From positions 1 through 14,013 of the forward strand of contig CALMWM010000615.1 of the NCBI GenBank assembly GCA_937873435.1: a stretch of 14,013 nt of DNA. The letters are read 5' to 3'. Position 1 is the first letter of the stretch, and each line of letters opens with the position of its first letter. This DNA is from an uncultured Gallionellaceae bacterium (GTDB taxonomy: Bacteria; Pseudomonadota; Gammaproteobacteria; Burkholderiales; Sulfuricellaceae). Made by a program: the position numbers and the translations under genes. Positions 1 through 6,581 of the stretch are shown here, one piece after another. The notes under the pieces were generated by a model. It was given only the letters and a program-made list of their open reading frames with translations, made no database searches and was not told the DNA's origin.

Positions 1-1016
1 GCATGGTTTCGTTGCTGATCGATTCCCTCAACGAGGATGGTTATCTCACCCAGAGTCTGGACGAGCTGGCCGAGATGCTGCCGCCGGAGCTGGAAGTCGA
101 TCCGATCGAGCTGCATACCGCGCTCAAGCATTTGCAGAATTTCGATCCGCGCGGCGTGGGCGCGCGCGATTTGTCCGAGTGCCTGTGCCTGCAACTCGAA
201 GTGTTGCCCGCCGACACGCCGGGGCGCGGGATGGCGCTTGATCTGGCCAGGCACCATCTCGGCCTGCTCGCGGCGCGCGATTACGCCAAGCTGAAAAAAC
301 TGCTGCGTTGCGACGACGACGGTTTGCGCGCTGTGCAGCAGCTGATTACCCACCTCAACCCGCGCCCCGGCGCCGCTTTTTCCAGCGACGATACGCGCTA
401 TATCCAGCACGACGTCGAGGTGCGCAAGGTCAAGGGCAAATGGGTGGCGACGCTGAACGGCGAGGCGATGCCCAAGCTGCGCATCAACCGGATGTACGCC
501 GAGATCATGCGGCGCAACCGGGAGAATTCCGGGCGTTACCTGGCCAGCCAGTTGCAGGAAGCGAAATGGATGATCAAGAACATGCAGCAGCGTTTCGAGA
601 CCATCCTGCGCGTGTCGCAGGCGATCATCGACCGTCAGCGCAATTTCTTCGAACACGGCGAAGTTGCGATGCGTCCGCTGGTGCTGCGCGAAATCGCCGA
701 TGCGGTGGGGCTGCACGAATCCACCATTTCGCGCGTTACCACCCAGAAGTACATGCTCACGCCGAAGGGAATATTCGAATTGAAATATTTCTTCGGCAGT
801 CATGTGTCCACCGACAGCGGCGGTGCCTGCTCGGCGACGGCGATCCGGGCATTGATCAGGCAGTTGGTGGGTGCCGAAGACCCGAAAAAACCCCTCTCCG
901 ACAGTCAGCTAACCGACATCCTATCCCAACAGGGTATCGTCGTTGCACGCCGGACTGTGGCAAAATACCGGGAGTCCTTGCAAATCCCCGCAGTGAGCCT
1001 GCGCAAATCTATTTAA
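1..1016 (+). CDS. rpoN: RNA polymerase sigma-54 factor RpoN, 5'-truncated by the window edge
   Basis: Sigma-54 directs core polymerase to -24/-12 promoters and needs an AAA+ activator to open DNA. The frame is open to the left edge. The visible 337 residues (numbered from the first Met, base 3) are the core-binding region and the whole DNA-binding part, about two thirds of the usual ~480 residues; the glutamine-rich N-terminal activator-contact region lies outside. The helix-turn-helix is at about 228-262, with the conserved HESTISRVTTQKY stretch at 238-250. The RpoN box ARRTVAKYRE is at 315-324, close to the C-terminus as in all family members. A stop at 1014-1016 leaves 29 bases to hpf, so the two are probably co-transcribed. 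The true start is not in the window. Identification is secure. Confidence 0.97.
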   Translation, partial: MVSLLIDSLNEDGYLTQSLDELAEMLPPELEVDPIELHTALKHLQNFDPRGVGARDLSECLCLQLEVLPADTPGRGMALDLARHHLGLLAARDYAKLKKLLRCDDDGLRAVQQLITHLNPRPGAAFSSDDTRYIQHDVEVRKVKGKWVATLNGEAMPKLRINRMYAEIMRRNRENSGRYLASQLQEAKWMIKNMQQRFETILRVSQAIIDRQRNFFEHGEVAMRPLVLREIADAVGLHESTISRVTTQKYMLTPKGIFELKYFFGSHVSTDSGGACSATAIRALIRQLVGAEDPKKPLSDSQLTDILSQQGIVVARRTVAKYRESLQIPAVSLRKSI

Positions 1017-1045
1017 AACAAGCAATCAACCAAGGAGTTTTCAAA

Positions 1046-1366
1046 ATGAACCTCACTGTTACCGGCCACCACATTGAAGTTACGCCCGCCATCCGCGATT
1101 ACGTGACGGAGAAAGTCAAGAAAATAACCCGCCACTTCGACCAGGTGATCGACGTTAGCGTCACCCTGTCCGTCGAAAAATTGGTGCAGAAGGCCGAAGT
1201 CAATGTTCACGTTAGCGGCAAGGATATTTTCGTGCAATCCGAAGATGCCGACCTGTATGCTGCGATCGACAGCCTGATCGACAAGCTGGATCGCCAAGTC
1301 GTCAAGCATAAGGAAAAGAACTCCGACCACCATCGCGGCGGCAAGGTTCAGGTCGCTGAAGAATAA
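1046..1366 (+). CDS. hpf: Ribosome hibernation promoting factor, short form
   Basis: The protein (106 residues) belongs to the HPF/YfiA family, which binds the 30S decoding channel and promotes inactive 100S ribosome dimers in stationary phase. It opens with MNLTVTGHHIEVTPAIRDYV, the family's first strand and helix. A basic helix follows (KVKKITRHF, about 23-31), then the central strands and a second helix (DLYAAIDSLIDKLDRQVVKHKEK, about 69-91). The length is that of the short gammaproteobacterial/betaproteobacterial HPF; there is no C-terminal dimerisation domain of the long type. The start is fixed by an AAGGAG at 1032-1037, 8 bases upstream of the ATG. Its place between rpoN and ptsN is conserved across many proteobacteria. 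The longer upstream reading of this frame is not needed and overlaps rpoN. Confidence 0.95.
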   Translation: MNLTVTGHHIEVTPAIRDYVTEKVKKITRHFDQVIDVSVTLSVEKLVQKAEVNVHVSGKDIFVQSEDADLYAAIDSLIDKLDRQVVKHKEKNSDHHRGGKVQVAEE

Positions 1367-1372
1367 GGAACT

Positions 1373-1419
1373 CGGTCGAGCGCAGGAGGGGCGACAGCCT
1401 TTTCTCTCGACCGTTTTTT
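1373..1419 (+). terminator. Hairpin plus T-run between hpf and ptsN (terminator or attenuator)
   Basis: A perfect 8-bp inverted repeat, cggtcgag at 1373-1380 and ctcgaccg at 1406-1413, is followed at once by six T (1414-1419). The 25-base loop can extend the stem through weaker G-U pairs. This has the form of an intrinsic terminator inside the rpoN operon. It would separate rpoN-hpf from ptsN-hprK, or act as a leaky attenuator. A competing pairing is described in the findings. No expression evidence is visible. Confidence 0.5.
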
Positions 1420-1451
1420 CGACGCTTGACGCTCGATAGCATCTCAACCCC

Positions 1452-1925
1452 ATGAGCCTGATCTCAGACATCCTTTCCCCCGAGACCGTTGTTGCCGGGA
1501 TGGATGTCGGCGACAAGCCGGGCCTGTTTGAACAGCTGGGTGCATTGTTCGAAACCAGCCGTCAGCTGGATCGTGCCAAGGTGTGCGACAGCCTGCGCTC
1601 GCGGGAAAAACTCGGTTCGACCGCGATCGGGCATGGCGTGGCGATTCCGCATGGACGGGTCAAGGGGCTGCGCCAGGCGAAGGGGGCGTTCGTGCGCCTG
1701 AAGAATCCGATTCCTTTCGATGCGCCAGACGGCCAGCCGGTATCGCTGGTTTTCGCATTGCTGGTGCCGGAACAGGCGACGGATATGCACCTGATGATCC
1801 TCGGCGAACTGGCGCAGATGTTCAGCGAAAAGGACGTGCGCGAGCAATTGCTGCGCATCGCCGATGTTGCCACGATTTACCGGCTGCTTGCCTGTTGGCC
1901 GGAGCTTCCTGCCGGGAATCCCTGA
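1452..1925 (+). CDS. ptsN: Nitrogen-regulatory PTS protein EIIA-Ntr
   Basis: EIIA-Ntr is the terminal phosphoacceptor of the nitrogen PTS (EI-Ntr to NPr/HPr to EIIA-Ntr). It acts by phosphorylation-dependent protein binding rather than sugar transport. The 157 residues match the family's length of 150-165. The active-site loop GHGVAIPHGR is at 60-69, with the phospho-accepting His at 67 and a second conserved His at 61. The segment EKLGSTAIG (52-60) and the DMHLMILGELAQMF helix region (around 110-125) are also typical. The ATG at 1452 gives the normal N-terminus MSLISDIL, but I see no Shine-Dalgarno sequence in the 20 bases before it. The stop is followed after one base by the hprK start. No EI or HPr gene lies in the window. 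Confidence 0.95.
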   Translation: MSLISDILSPETVVAGMDVGDKPGLFEQLGALFETSRQLDRAKVCDSLRSREKLGSTAIGHGVAIPHGRVKGLRQAKGAFVRLKNPIPFDAPDGQPVSLVFALLVPEQATDMHLMILGELAQMFSEKDVREQLLRIADVATIYRLLACWPELPAGNP

Positions 1926-1926
1926 G

Positions 1927-2874
1927 ATGCAGCAAATCAGCGTCCGCAGGATGTACGACGAAACCGGCGACAGGCTCGCCTTGAAATGGGTCGCCGGGAT
2001 GGATGGCGGTTTGCGCCAGTTGACCAGCGATACCGTGCAAAAACCCACGCTGGCGTTGATCGGTCATCTCAACTTCGTTCACCCCAACCGCGTGCAAGTG
2101 CTCGGCTGCGCCGAGATGGATTATTTGCGCGGCCTCGATGCGGCGGGCCTGCAGCAGGCTATCGGCAATCTCTTTTCCACCGAATTGGCGGCGGTAATCG
2201 TCGCCAACGCCGAAGATGTGCCGCAGGTTCTGCTCGATACCGCAAACCGCACCCAAGTGCCGCTGTTTACCTCGTCGCTTGCCAGTCCTTTCCTGATGAA
2301 CGTGCTCAACCATTACCTGACCCAGGTTCTGGCGGATTCCACTTCGGTGCACGGGGTTTTCCTGGAAGTGCAGGGCATGGGGGTGCTGATCAGCGGCGAC
2401 AGCGCTATCGGCAAGAGCGAACTGGCGCTGGAACTGGTGACGCGCGGCCACCGGATGATCGCCGACGACATCGTGGAGTTTTACCTGGTTTCGCCGGATA
2501 CCCTGGAAGGTCGCTGCCCCGCCTTGTTGCAGGATTTTCTCGAAGTACGCGGACTCGGCATCCTGAATATCCGAGAGCTGTTCGGCGAAACCTCGATCAA
2601 ATTGAAGAAGAACCTGCGGCTGATCGTGCAACTCGAAAAACTGGCCAATCTCAATATCGCCGGCCAGGATCGACTCCAGCTCCAGGAATACAGTGAAGAG
2701 ATTCTAGGGGTGGTGGTTCCCAAGGTGCGCATACCGGTTGCGTCGGGGCGCAATATAGCGGTCTTGGTCGAGGTGGCTGTACGCAATCACATCCTGCGCC
2801 TGCGCGGCATCAACAGCACGCTCGAATTCATGGCGCGCCACGAACAGTTGATGACGGGTAATGGGGATAAGTGA
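1927..2874 (+). CDS. hprK: HPr kinase/phosphorylase
   Basis: HprK phosphorylates HPr on a serine using ATP or pyrophosphate and reverses the reaction with phosphate. In betaproteobacteria it sits with ptsN and rapZ. The 315 residues are full length. The N-terminal domain covers about 1-130. The catalytic domain shows His142 in VHGVFLEV, Walker A GDSAIGKS at 157-164 (Ala160 where many members have Gly), the ADD acidic pair at 179-181, and the HprK signature LEVRGLGILNI at 205-215. All residues expected for activity are present. The ATG at 1927 follows the ptsN stop by one base, so coupling is likely; there is no good Shine-Dalgarno. The last six residues (TGNGDK) and the stop are read from a degenerate heptad repeat, so the extreme C-terminus is probably not conserved. 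Confidence 0.95.
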   Translation: MQQISVRRMYDETGDRLALKWVAGMDGGLRQLTSDTVQKPTLALIGHLNFVHPNRVQVLGCAEMDYLRGLDAAGLQQAIGNLFSTELAAVIVANAEDVPQVLLDTANRTQVPLFTSSLASPFLMNVLNHYLTQVLADSTSVHGVFLEVQGMGVLISGDSAIGKSELALELVTRGHRMIADDIVEFYLVSPDTLEGRCPALLQDFLEVRGLGILNIRELFGETSIKLKKNLRLIVQLEKLANLNIAGQDRLQLQEYSEEILGVVVPKVRIPVASGRNIAVLVEVAVRNHILRLRGINSTLEFMARHEQLMTGNGDK

Positions 2875-2959
2875 GGGGGAATGCGAAATGGGATATGAAG
2901 TCTGGAACCTACCCTTTCCATTTGCCGCCCTCACCCATTCCGCATCACGCATCGCCAAC
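2853..2959. repeat. Two-armed degenerate 7-base repeat between hprK and rapZ
   Basis: The left arm is G-rich and has ATG at 2881, 2888 and 2895, exactly seven apart. The right arm is C-rich and has its complement CAT at 2936, 2943 and 2950. The arms pair: gtgaggg at 2871-2877 with ccctcac at 2928-2934, and aaatgg at 2886-2891 with ccattt at 2918-2923. The left arm overlaps the end of hprK including its stop. The right arm runs to within a few bases of the rapZ start. The array is the reason the gap carries no recognisable Shine-Dalgarno for rapZ. Confidence 0.6.
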
Positions 2960-2964
2960 AAAAC

Positions 2965-3810
2965 ATGCAGCTGATCCTGATTAGCGGCTTGTCCGGTTCC
3001 GGCAAGAGCATCGCGCTCAATGTGCTGGAAGACAGCAGTTATTACTGCGTCGATAACTTGCCGGCGCAACTCCTGCCCGAAACCGTGGCGTTCCTCGAAG
3101 CCGCCGGCTATACGCGCATCGCGATCAGTGTCGATGTGCGCAGCGCCGGGCAATTGAACCAGTTGCCGGACGCCGTCGGCGTGCTCAAGGCGCAAGGCAT
3201 CGACGTGCGCGTGCTGTTTCTCGAAGCCAAGACCGAGGCGCTGGTGAAGCGCTTCAGCGAGACGCGGCGCCGCCATCCCTTGAGCAGCGAACAGCGTACC
3301 GTTCCCGAATGTATCGAACTGGAGCGCGAGATGCTGGAACCGCTCAACCATCTCGGGCATCGCGTCGATACCAGCGATTTGCGGCCCAATGCACTGCGTG
3401 CGTGGATCCAGGATTTCGTCGGCCTGGATCAGTCGCGCCTGACCTTGTTGTTCCAGTCCTTCGGCTTCAAGCACGGCATCCCGCTCGATGCCGATTTCGT
3501 CTTCGACGTGCGCTGCCTGCCTAACCCCTATTACGACCCGCTGTTGCGGCCGCTGACCGGCATGGACGAAGCGGTTGCGGCCTTTCTCGAAAAAGACATG
3601 GGGGTGCTGCAAATGCAGCAGGATATTCGCACCTTCGTGGATAACTGGCTGCCGGCGTTCGTGCGCGACAACCGCAGCTACTTGACCATCGCCCTGGGCT
3701 GCACCGGCGGCCAGCACCGTTCGGTCTATTTTGCTGAAAAGCTGGCGGCTTATTTCCGCTCGCGCGAGCATCAAGTTTTGGTGAGGCACCGCGAGTTGCC
3801 GAATGCTTAA
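2965..3810 (+). CDS. rapZ: RNase adapter protein RapZ (YvcJ family nucleotide-binding protein)
   Basis: In enterobacteria RapZ binds the sRNAs GlmZ/GlmY, presents GlmZ to RNase E and so tunes glucosamine-6-phosphate synthase; outside that group the RNA target is often unknown. The 281 residues are full length. The N-terminal kinase-like domain has Walker A GLSGSGKS at 8-15 and VDNLP at 29-33. The C-terminal domain has DVRCLPNPYYDPLLRPLTG at 181-199 and GCTGGQHRSVYFAEKLA at 245-261, both highly conserved. The C-terminus ends RHRELPNA and lacks the Lys/Arg-rich tail used by the E. coli protein for sRNA binding. No Shine-Dalgarno is visible before the ATG. The stop overlaps the next start by 8 bases. 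Confidence 0.95.
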   Translation: MQLILISGLSGSGKSIALNVLEDSSYYCVDNLPAQLLPETVAFLEAAGYTRIAISVDVRSAGQLNQLPDAVGVLKAQGIDVRVLFLEAKTEALVKRFSETRRRHPLSSEQRTVPECIELEREMLEPLNHLGHRVDTSDLRPNALRAWIQDFVGLDQSRLTLLFQSFGFKHGIPLDADFVFDVRCLPNPYYDPLLRPLTGMDEAVAAFLEKDMGVLQMQQDIRTFVDNWLPAFVRDNRSYLTIALGCTGGQHRSVYFAEKLAAYFRSREHQVLVRHRELPNA

Positions 3811-4171
3811 ATATGTCAAAGTCGGCGACTGGCTGACTTTGATGCTGGGGGTATTGGTTACGGCGTGGTCGTTTGCGCTGTTGTGGCACACCGACCGGGC
3901 GGAAAAGGCCATCGTGCGTAGCGGCGGCAAAATCGTCGGGGAATTCCCGCTGGCGCAAGACCGTACCATTCCCGTGCAAGGCCCGCTCGGCGTCAGCCTG
4001 ATCGCCATCCACCAGCGCCGCGCCCGCGTGGCGCAAGACCCCAGTCCACGCCAGTATTGCGTCAAGCAGGGGTGGCTGGCGCGCCAAGGCGAGATGGCGG
4101 TGTGCCTGCCCAACCAGGTCAGCGTCGAGCTGGCGGGATCGAAGAAACTGTACGATACGCTGAGTTACTAA
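3803..4171 (+). CDS. NusG domain II-containing membrane-anchored protein
   Basis: This 122-residue protein matches the NusG domain II family (a name given for fold similarity, not for transcription work). A short cytoplasmic start is followed by one transmembrane segment at about 9-28. A small beta-rich domain then lies outside the membrane, ending in the conserved pattern CVKQGWLARQGEMAVCLPNQVSVEL (about 85-109) with two Cys that could form a disulfide. Such proteins are commonly encoded beside Gx-family membrane proteins, as here, and often near flavin-transfer genes; the biochemical role is not established. The start overlaps the rapZ stop by 8 bases, so translation is probably coupled. 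Family call is good; function is unknown. Confidence 0.8.
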   Translation: MLKYVKVGDWLTLMLGVLVTAWSFALLWHTDRAEKAIVRSGGKIVGEFPLAQDRTIPVQGPLGVSLIAIHQRRARVAQDPSPRQYCVKQGWLARQGEMAVCLPNQVSVELAGSKKLYDTLSY

Positions 4172-4196
4172 CCGACTGCGGCAAGAAGAGGTTCAA

Positions 4197-4709
4197 ATGC
4201 AAGTCAGTATCGCCACCACCGCCGAAGATCACCGCATAGCTCGTCTGGCGGCCTTTGCCATCGGGTTGTCGGTGGCCGAGGCGGTGATTCCTTCGCCGCT
4301 GCCGGGCGTGAAGCCGGGACTGGCGAACATCGTTACGCTGGTGGTGTTGCAGCAACTGGGGCTGCGCGCCGCCGTCTGGGTTTCCTTGCTGCGCGTGGTG
4401 GCTGGCAGCCTGATCCTCGGCACCTTTCTATCGCCTTCATTCGTGCTCAGCTTGAGCGGGGCGCTGGTCAGTCTTGCGGTGCTGGCAGCGTTGCATTTCC
4501 TGCCGACGGCGTGGTTCGGCCCGGTGACTTTCAGTATCGCCGCGGCCTATGCGCATATTGCCGGCCAGTTGGCAGTGGTGTATTTATGGTTGATGCCGCA
4601 CGTTGGTCTGCTGTATTTCGTGCCGGTCTTTGCGGCGGCGGCGCTGTTGTTCGGAACCGTCAACGGCTTGGCGGCGGCCCGGCTGCTGGAAGACGGGGGA
4701 GTGCCATGA
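4197..4709 (+). CDS. Gx transporter family integral membrane protein
   Basis: This 170-residue, very hydrophobic protein resembles the Gx transporter family, once labelled heptaprenyl diphosphate synthase component I. Conserved features are the N-terminal helix with EAVIPSPLPGVKPGLANIVTL (about 28-48), rich in Pro and Gly, and four or five further membrane segments to about residue 165. The fold recalls small ECF-type substrate-binding membrane subunits, so transport of a small molecule is plausible, but no substrate is known. An AGAGG about 8 bases upstream supports the ATG at 4197. Its stop overlaps the following start as ATGA. The pairing with the NusG-domain-II gene is seen widely in bacteria, which supports a joint role. 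Confidence 0.8.
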   Translation: MQVSIATTAEDHRIARLAAFAIGLSVAEAVIPSPLPGVKPGLANIVTLVVLQQLGLRAAVWVSLLRVVAGSLILGTFLSPSFVLSLSGALVSLAVLAALHFLPTAWFGPVTFSIAAAYAHIAGQLAVVYLWLMPHVGLLYFVPVFAAAALLFGTVNGLAAARLLEDGGVP

Positions 4710-5194
4710 GGCTCTGGATAGCTATTCTGATGCTGTTTTTCTGCGGCAGCGCAGCTGCGGCGGATTGGGTGATCGTCCATACCTCGACCGAGGGCGACCA
4801 GTATTTTTACGATGCTTCCAAGCTGGCGATCAGCGGCAACGAAATTACCTACTGGAAAAAAGTGACGTTCAAATCGCCCTATCCCTACCGCGGACAGCAG
4901 GTGGGCAGCGCGCTGTATCGCGAACGCATCCATTGCGGCGAACATACGGTCAAGCCGCTGACCTATATCGTCCATGCGGTCAGCGGCGGCGTGATCGAGC
5001 ATCTTGCATCGGTTGATGCAGAGGTCGCGGCGATCATTCCCGAAAGCATCGGCGAGGTCTTTGAACAGGTCTTGTGCGTGCTGGTGAAAACCAGGCAGGA
5101 GGAACCGCGCAAGGCGCCAGTCGAGAAAGAGCAAGAATCCGCTGTTCCTCCGAACTATAATGGCAGCCAGACACCACCGCCGGGAACCCTATGA
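4706..5194 (+). CDS. Secreted surface-adhesin E-like protein
   Basis: The ATG at 4706 overlaps the preceding stop and opens a Sec signal peptide (hydrophobic 3-18, cleavage probably after Ala19). The mature domain, about 20-125, has the pattern of surface-adhesin protein E-like (SapE) families: a tryptophan start (DWVIVHT), YFYDASKLAISGNEITYW, a central strand with Cys77 and a closing Cys124 that may pair with it. The tail from about 130 is charged and then Pro-rich (ends PPPGTL), so it is probably disordered. Family members are usually periplasmic or surface proteins of unknown task. 162 residues, complete. The domain call rests on pattern resemblance and is moderate; the signal peptide is clear. 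The stop overlaps the ubiX start. Confidence 0.7.
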   Translation: MRLWIAILMLFFCGSAAAADWVIVHTSTEGDQYFYDASKLAISGNEITYWKKVTFKSPYPYRGQQVGSALYRERIHCGEHTVKPLTYIVHAVSGGVIEHLASVDAEVAAIIPESIGEVFEQVLCVLVKTRQEEPRKAPVEKEQESAVPPNYNGSQTPPPGTL

Positions 5195-5799
5195 AGACAG
5201 TTACGCTTGCCTTGACCGGCGCGTCCGGTATGCCCTATGCCATGCGCTTGCTGGAGTGCCTGCTGCGTGCCGATTGCCGGGTTTATTTGCTGTATTCGTC
5301 GGCAGCGCAAGTCGTCGCACGACAGGAGCTGGATTTGGCTTTGCCGGCGAGCAGCAGCGAAGCGCAACGTATCCTGTCCGAGCGTTATTCAGTACAAGGG
5401 CGCTTGCGCGTGTTCGGGCGCGAGGAGTGGTTTGCGCCGGTGGCTTCCGGCAGCAATCCCGCCGATGCCATGGTGGTATGCCCCTGCACCATGGGAACGC
5501 TGGCAGCGATTGCCGGCGGCATGAGCGATAACCTGATCGAGCGTGCCGCCGACGTGAGCATCAAGGAAAACCGCAAGCTGATCCTGGTGCCGCGCGAGAC
5601 GCCGTTTTCCGCGATCCACCTGGAAAACATGCTGAAACTGGCGCGCTTGGGGGTGACGATCCTCCCGGCCAATCCCGGTTTCTATCACCGCCCGCAAAGC
5701 GTCGCCGATCTGGTGGATTTCGTGGTGGCGCGGGTGCTCGATCATCTTGGGGTTGTTCACGATCTGCTGCCGAAGTGGGGCGAAACGAAGGAAATCTAA
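5191..5799 (+). CDS. ubiX: Flavin prenyltransferase UbiX
   Basis: UbiX joins dimethylallyl phosphate to FMN to make prenylated FMN, the cofactor of UbiD-type decarboxylases in ubiquinone synthesis. The 202-residue protein has GASG at 10-13 (FMN phosphate loop), the conserved CPCTMGTLAAIAGGMSDNL at 97-115, the PRETP motif at 134-138 and PANPGFYHRP at 159-168, all family hallmarks. It is soluble and full length. The start overlaps the upstream stop as ATGA and the stop overlaps the next start as TAATG, so its level is tied to the neighbours. No ubiD lies in the window, so the partner is elsewhere. The link to the two upstream membrane proteins is inferred from gene order only. Confidence 0.95.
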   Translation: MKTVTLALTGASGMPYAMRLLECLLRADCRVYLLYSSAAQVVARQELDLALPASSSEAQRILSERYSVQGRLRVFGREEWFAPVASGSNPADAMVVCPCTMGTLAAIAGGMSDNLIERAADVSIKENRKLILVPRETPFSAIHLENMLKLARLGVTILPANPGFYHRPQSVADLVDFVVARVLDHLGVVHDLLPKWGETKEI

Positions 5800-6350
5800 T
5801 GGCAAAATTCTACCCCGAGCTCGACGACACGCTACGCGATTTCATCGCCCGTCAGCAGATGTTTTTCGTCGCTTCCGCGCCGCGCGACGGGCGCGTCAAC
5901 GTTTCGCCCAAGGGACTCGATGCGCTACGCGTTATCGGCCCCAAGCGGATCGCCTATCTCGACCATACCGGCAGCGGCAATGAAACTGCGGCGCACTTGC
6001 TGGAAAACGGACGCATGACGCTGATGTTTTGCAGCTTTGCCGGCGCTGCGCAGATCCTTCGGTTGTATGGCCGAGGCCGCGCCGTGTCGCCGCAGGATGG
6101 CGAATGGGCAAGCCTGTCGCCGTTGTTTCCGGCGATGCCGGGCGCGCGCCAGATCATCGTGCTGGACATCGAGTCGCTGCAAACATCCTGCGGCGAAGGG
6201 GTGCCGCTTTACGACTACCGCGGACAGCGCGACGGGCTGGCGCGTTGGGCCGAGAAAAAGGGTTTGGACGGCCTGCGCGCCTACCGTCTGGAAAAGAATC
6301 GGGTCAGTATCGACGGCCTGCCCACCGGCTTGAAAGAGGAAAAATCATGA
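5799..6350 (+). CDS. Pyridoxamine 5'-phosphate oxidase family (FMN-binding split barrel) protein
   Basis: This 183-residue protein resembles the general PPOX/FMN split-barrel group rather than true PdxH. Visible features are FFVASAPRDGRVNVSPKGLD at about 22-41, AYLDHTGSGNETAAHL (about 51-66), GRMTLMFCSFAGAAQILRLYGRGR (about 71-94) and a C-terminal YRLEKNRVSIDGLPTG. Such proteins usually bind FMN or F420-like flavins and may be reductases or oxidases; substrate unknown. The ATG at 5799, which uses the A of the ubiX stop, is preceded by AAGGA six bases away and is preferred over an upstream in-frame ATG inside ubiX. The family call is good. Direct coupling to ubiX puts an FMN user next to an FMN modifier, a suggestive but unproved link. 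Confidence 0.85.
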   Translation: MAKFYPELDDTLRDFIARQQMFFVASAPRDGRVNVSPKGLDALRVIGPKRIAYLDHTGSGNETAAHLLENGRMTLMFCSFAGAAQILRLYGRGRAVSPQDGEWASLSPLFPAMPGARQIIVLDIESLQTSCGEGVPLYDYRGQRDGLARWAEKKGLDGLRAYRLEKNRVSIDGLPTGLKEEKS

Positions 6351-6571
6351 ACAGAACCTGGATCGTTTTATCGGCGGCTATTTTCCTTGCCGCCTGCGGC
6401 GAGGAGCAGAAGCCCTACAAGCCGCCGTTGCCGCAAAGCGGTGGGAAAGAGGCTGGAGCGCCGCTGTTTCAGCCCCAGCGCGAAGCATTGGAGGCCGCCA
6501 AGGGCTTGGGGCAGGCGGTGGAACAGGGAGCGAAAGAGCGCGCCGAGGCCGCCGCGAAAGCGGCGCAGTAA
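6347..6571 (+). CDS. Small lipoprotein
   Basis: A 74-residue lipoprotein precursor. The start overlaps the upstream stop (ATGA) and has AGAGGA six bases before it. A short hydrophobic segment (5-16) ends in lipobox LAAC at 14-17, so Cys17 would be lipidated. The mature peptide begins GEEQ, which lacks an Asp at +2 and therefore suggests outer-membrane sorting. A Pro-rich linker is followed by an Ala/Glu/Lys-rich amphipathic helix (about 46-74). I do not recognise a family. It is the last gene of the plus-strand run, and a two-armed heptad repeat follows its stop. Confidence 0.85.
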   Translation: MNRTWIVLSAAIFLAACGEEQKPYKPPLPQSGGKEAGAPLFQPQREALEAAKGLGQAVEQGAKERAEAAAKAAQ

Positions 6572-6581
6572 TATGTAAAAC

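Noticed and set aside
2704..4113. Long minus-strand open frame opposite rapZ
   Set aside because: It is antisense to rapZ and the next gene, both with clear family motifs. The translation shows no recognisable domain and is rich in His/Gln/Arg, as expected of a GC-rich shadow frame.
5775..5798. Upstream ATG for the PPOX-family gene
   Set aside because: It lies inside ubiX without a ribosome-binding site; the ATG at 5799 has AAGGA at good spacing and the usual stop-start overlap.
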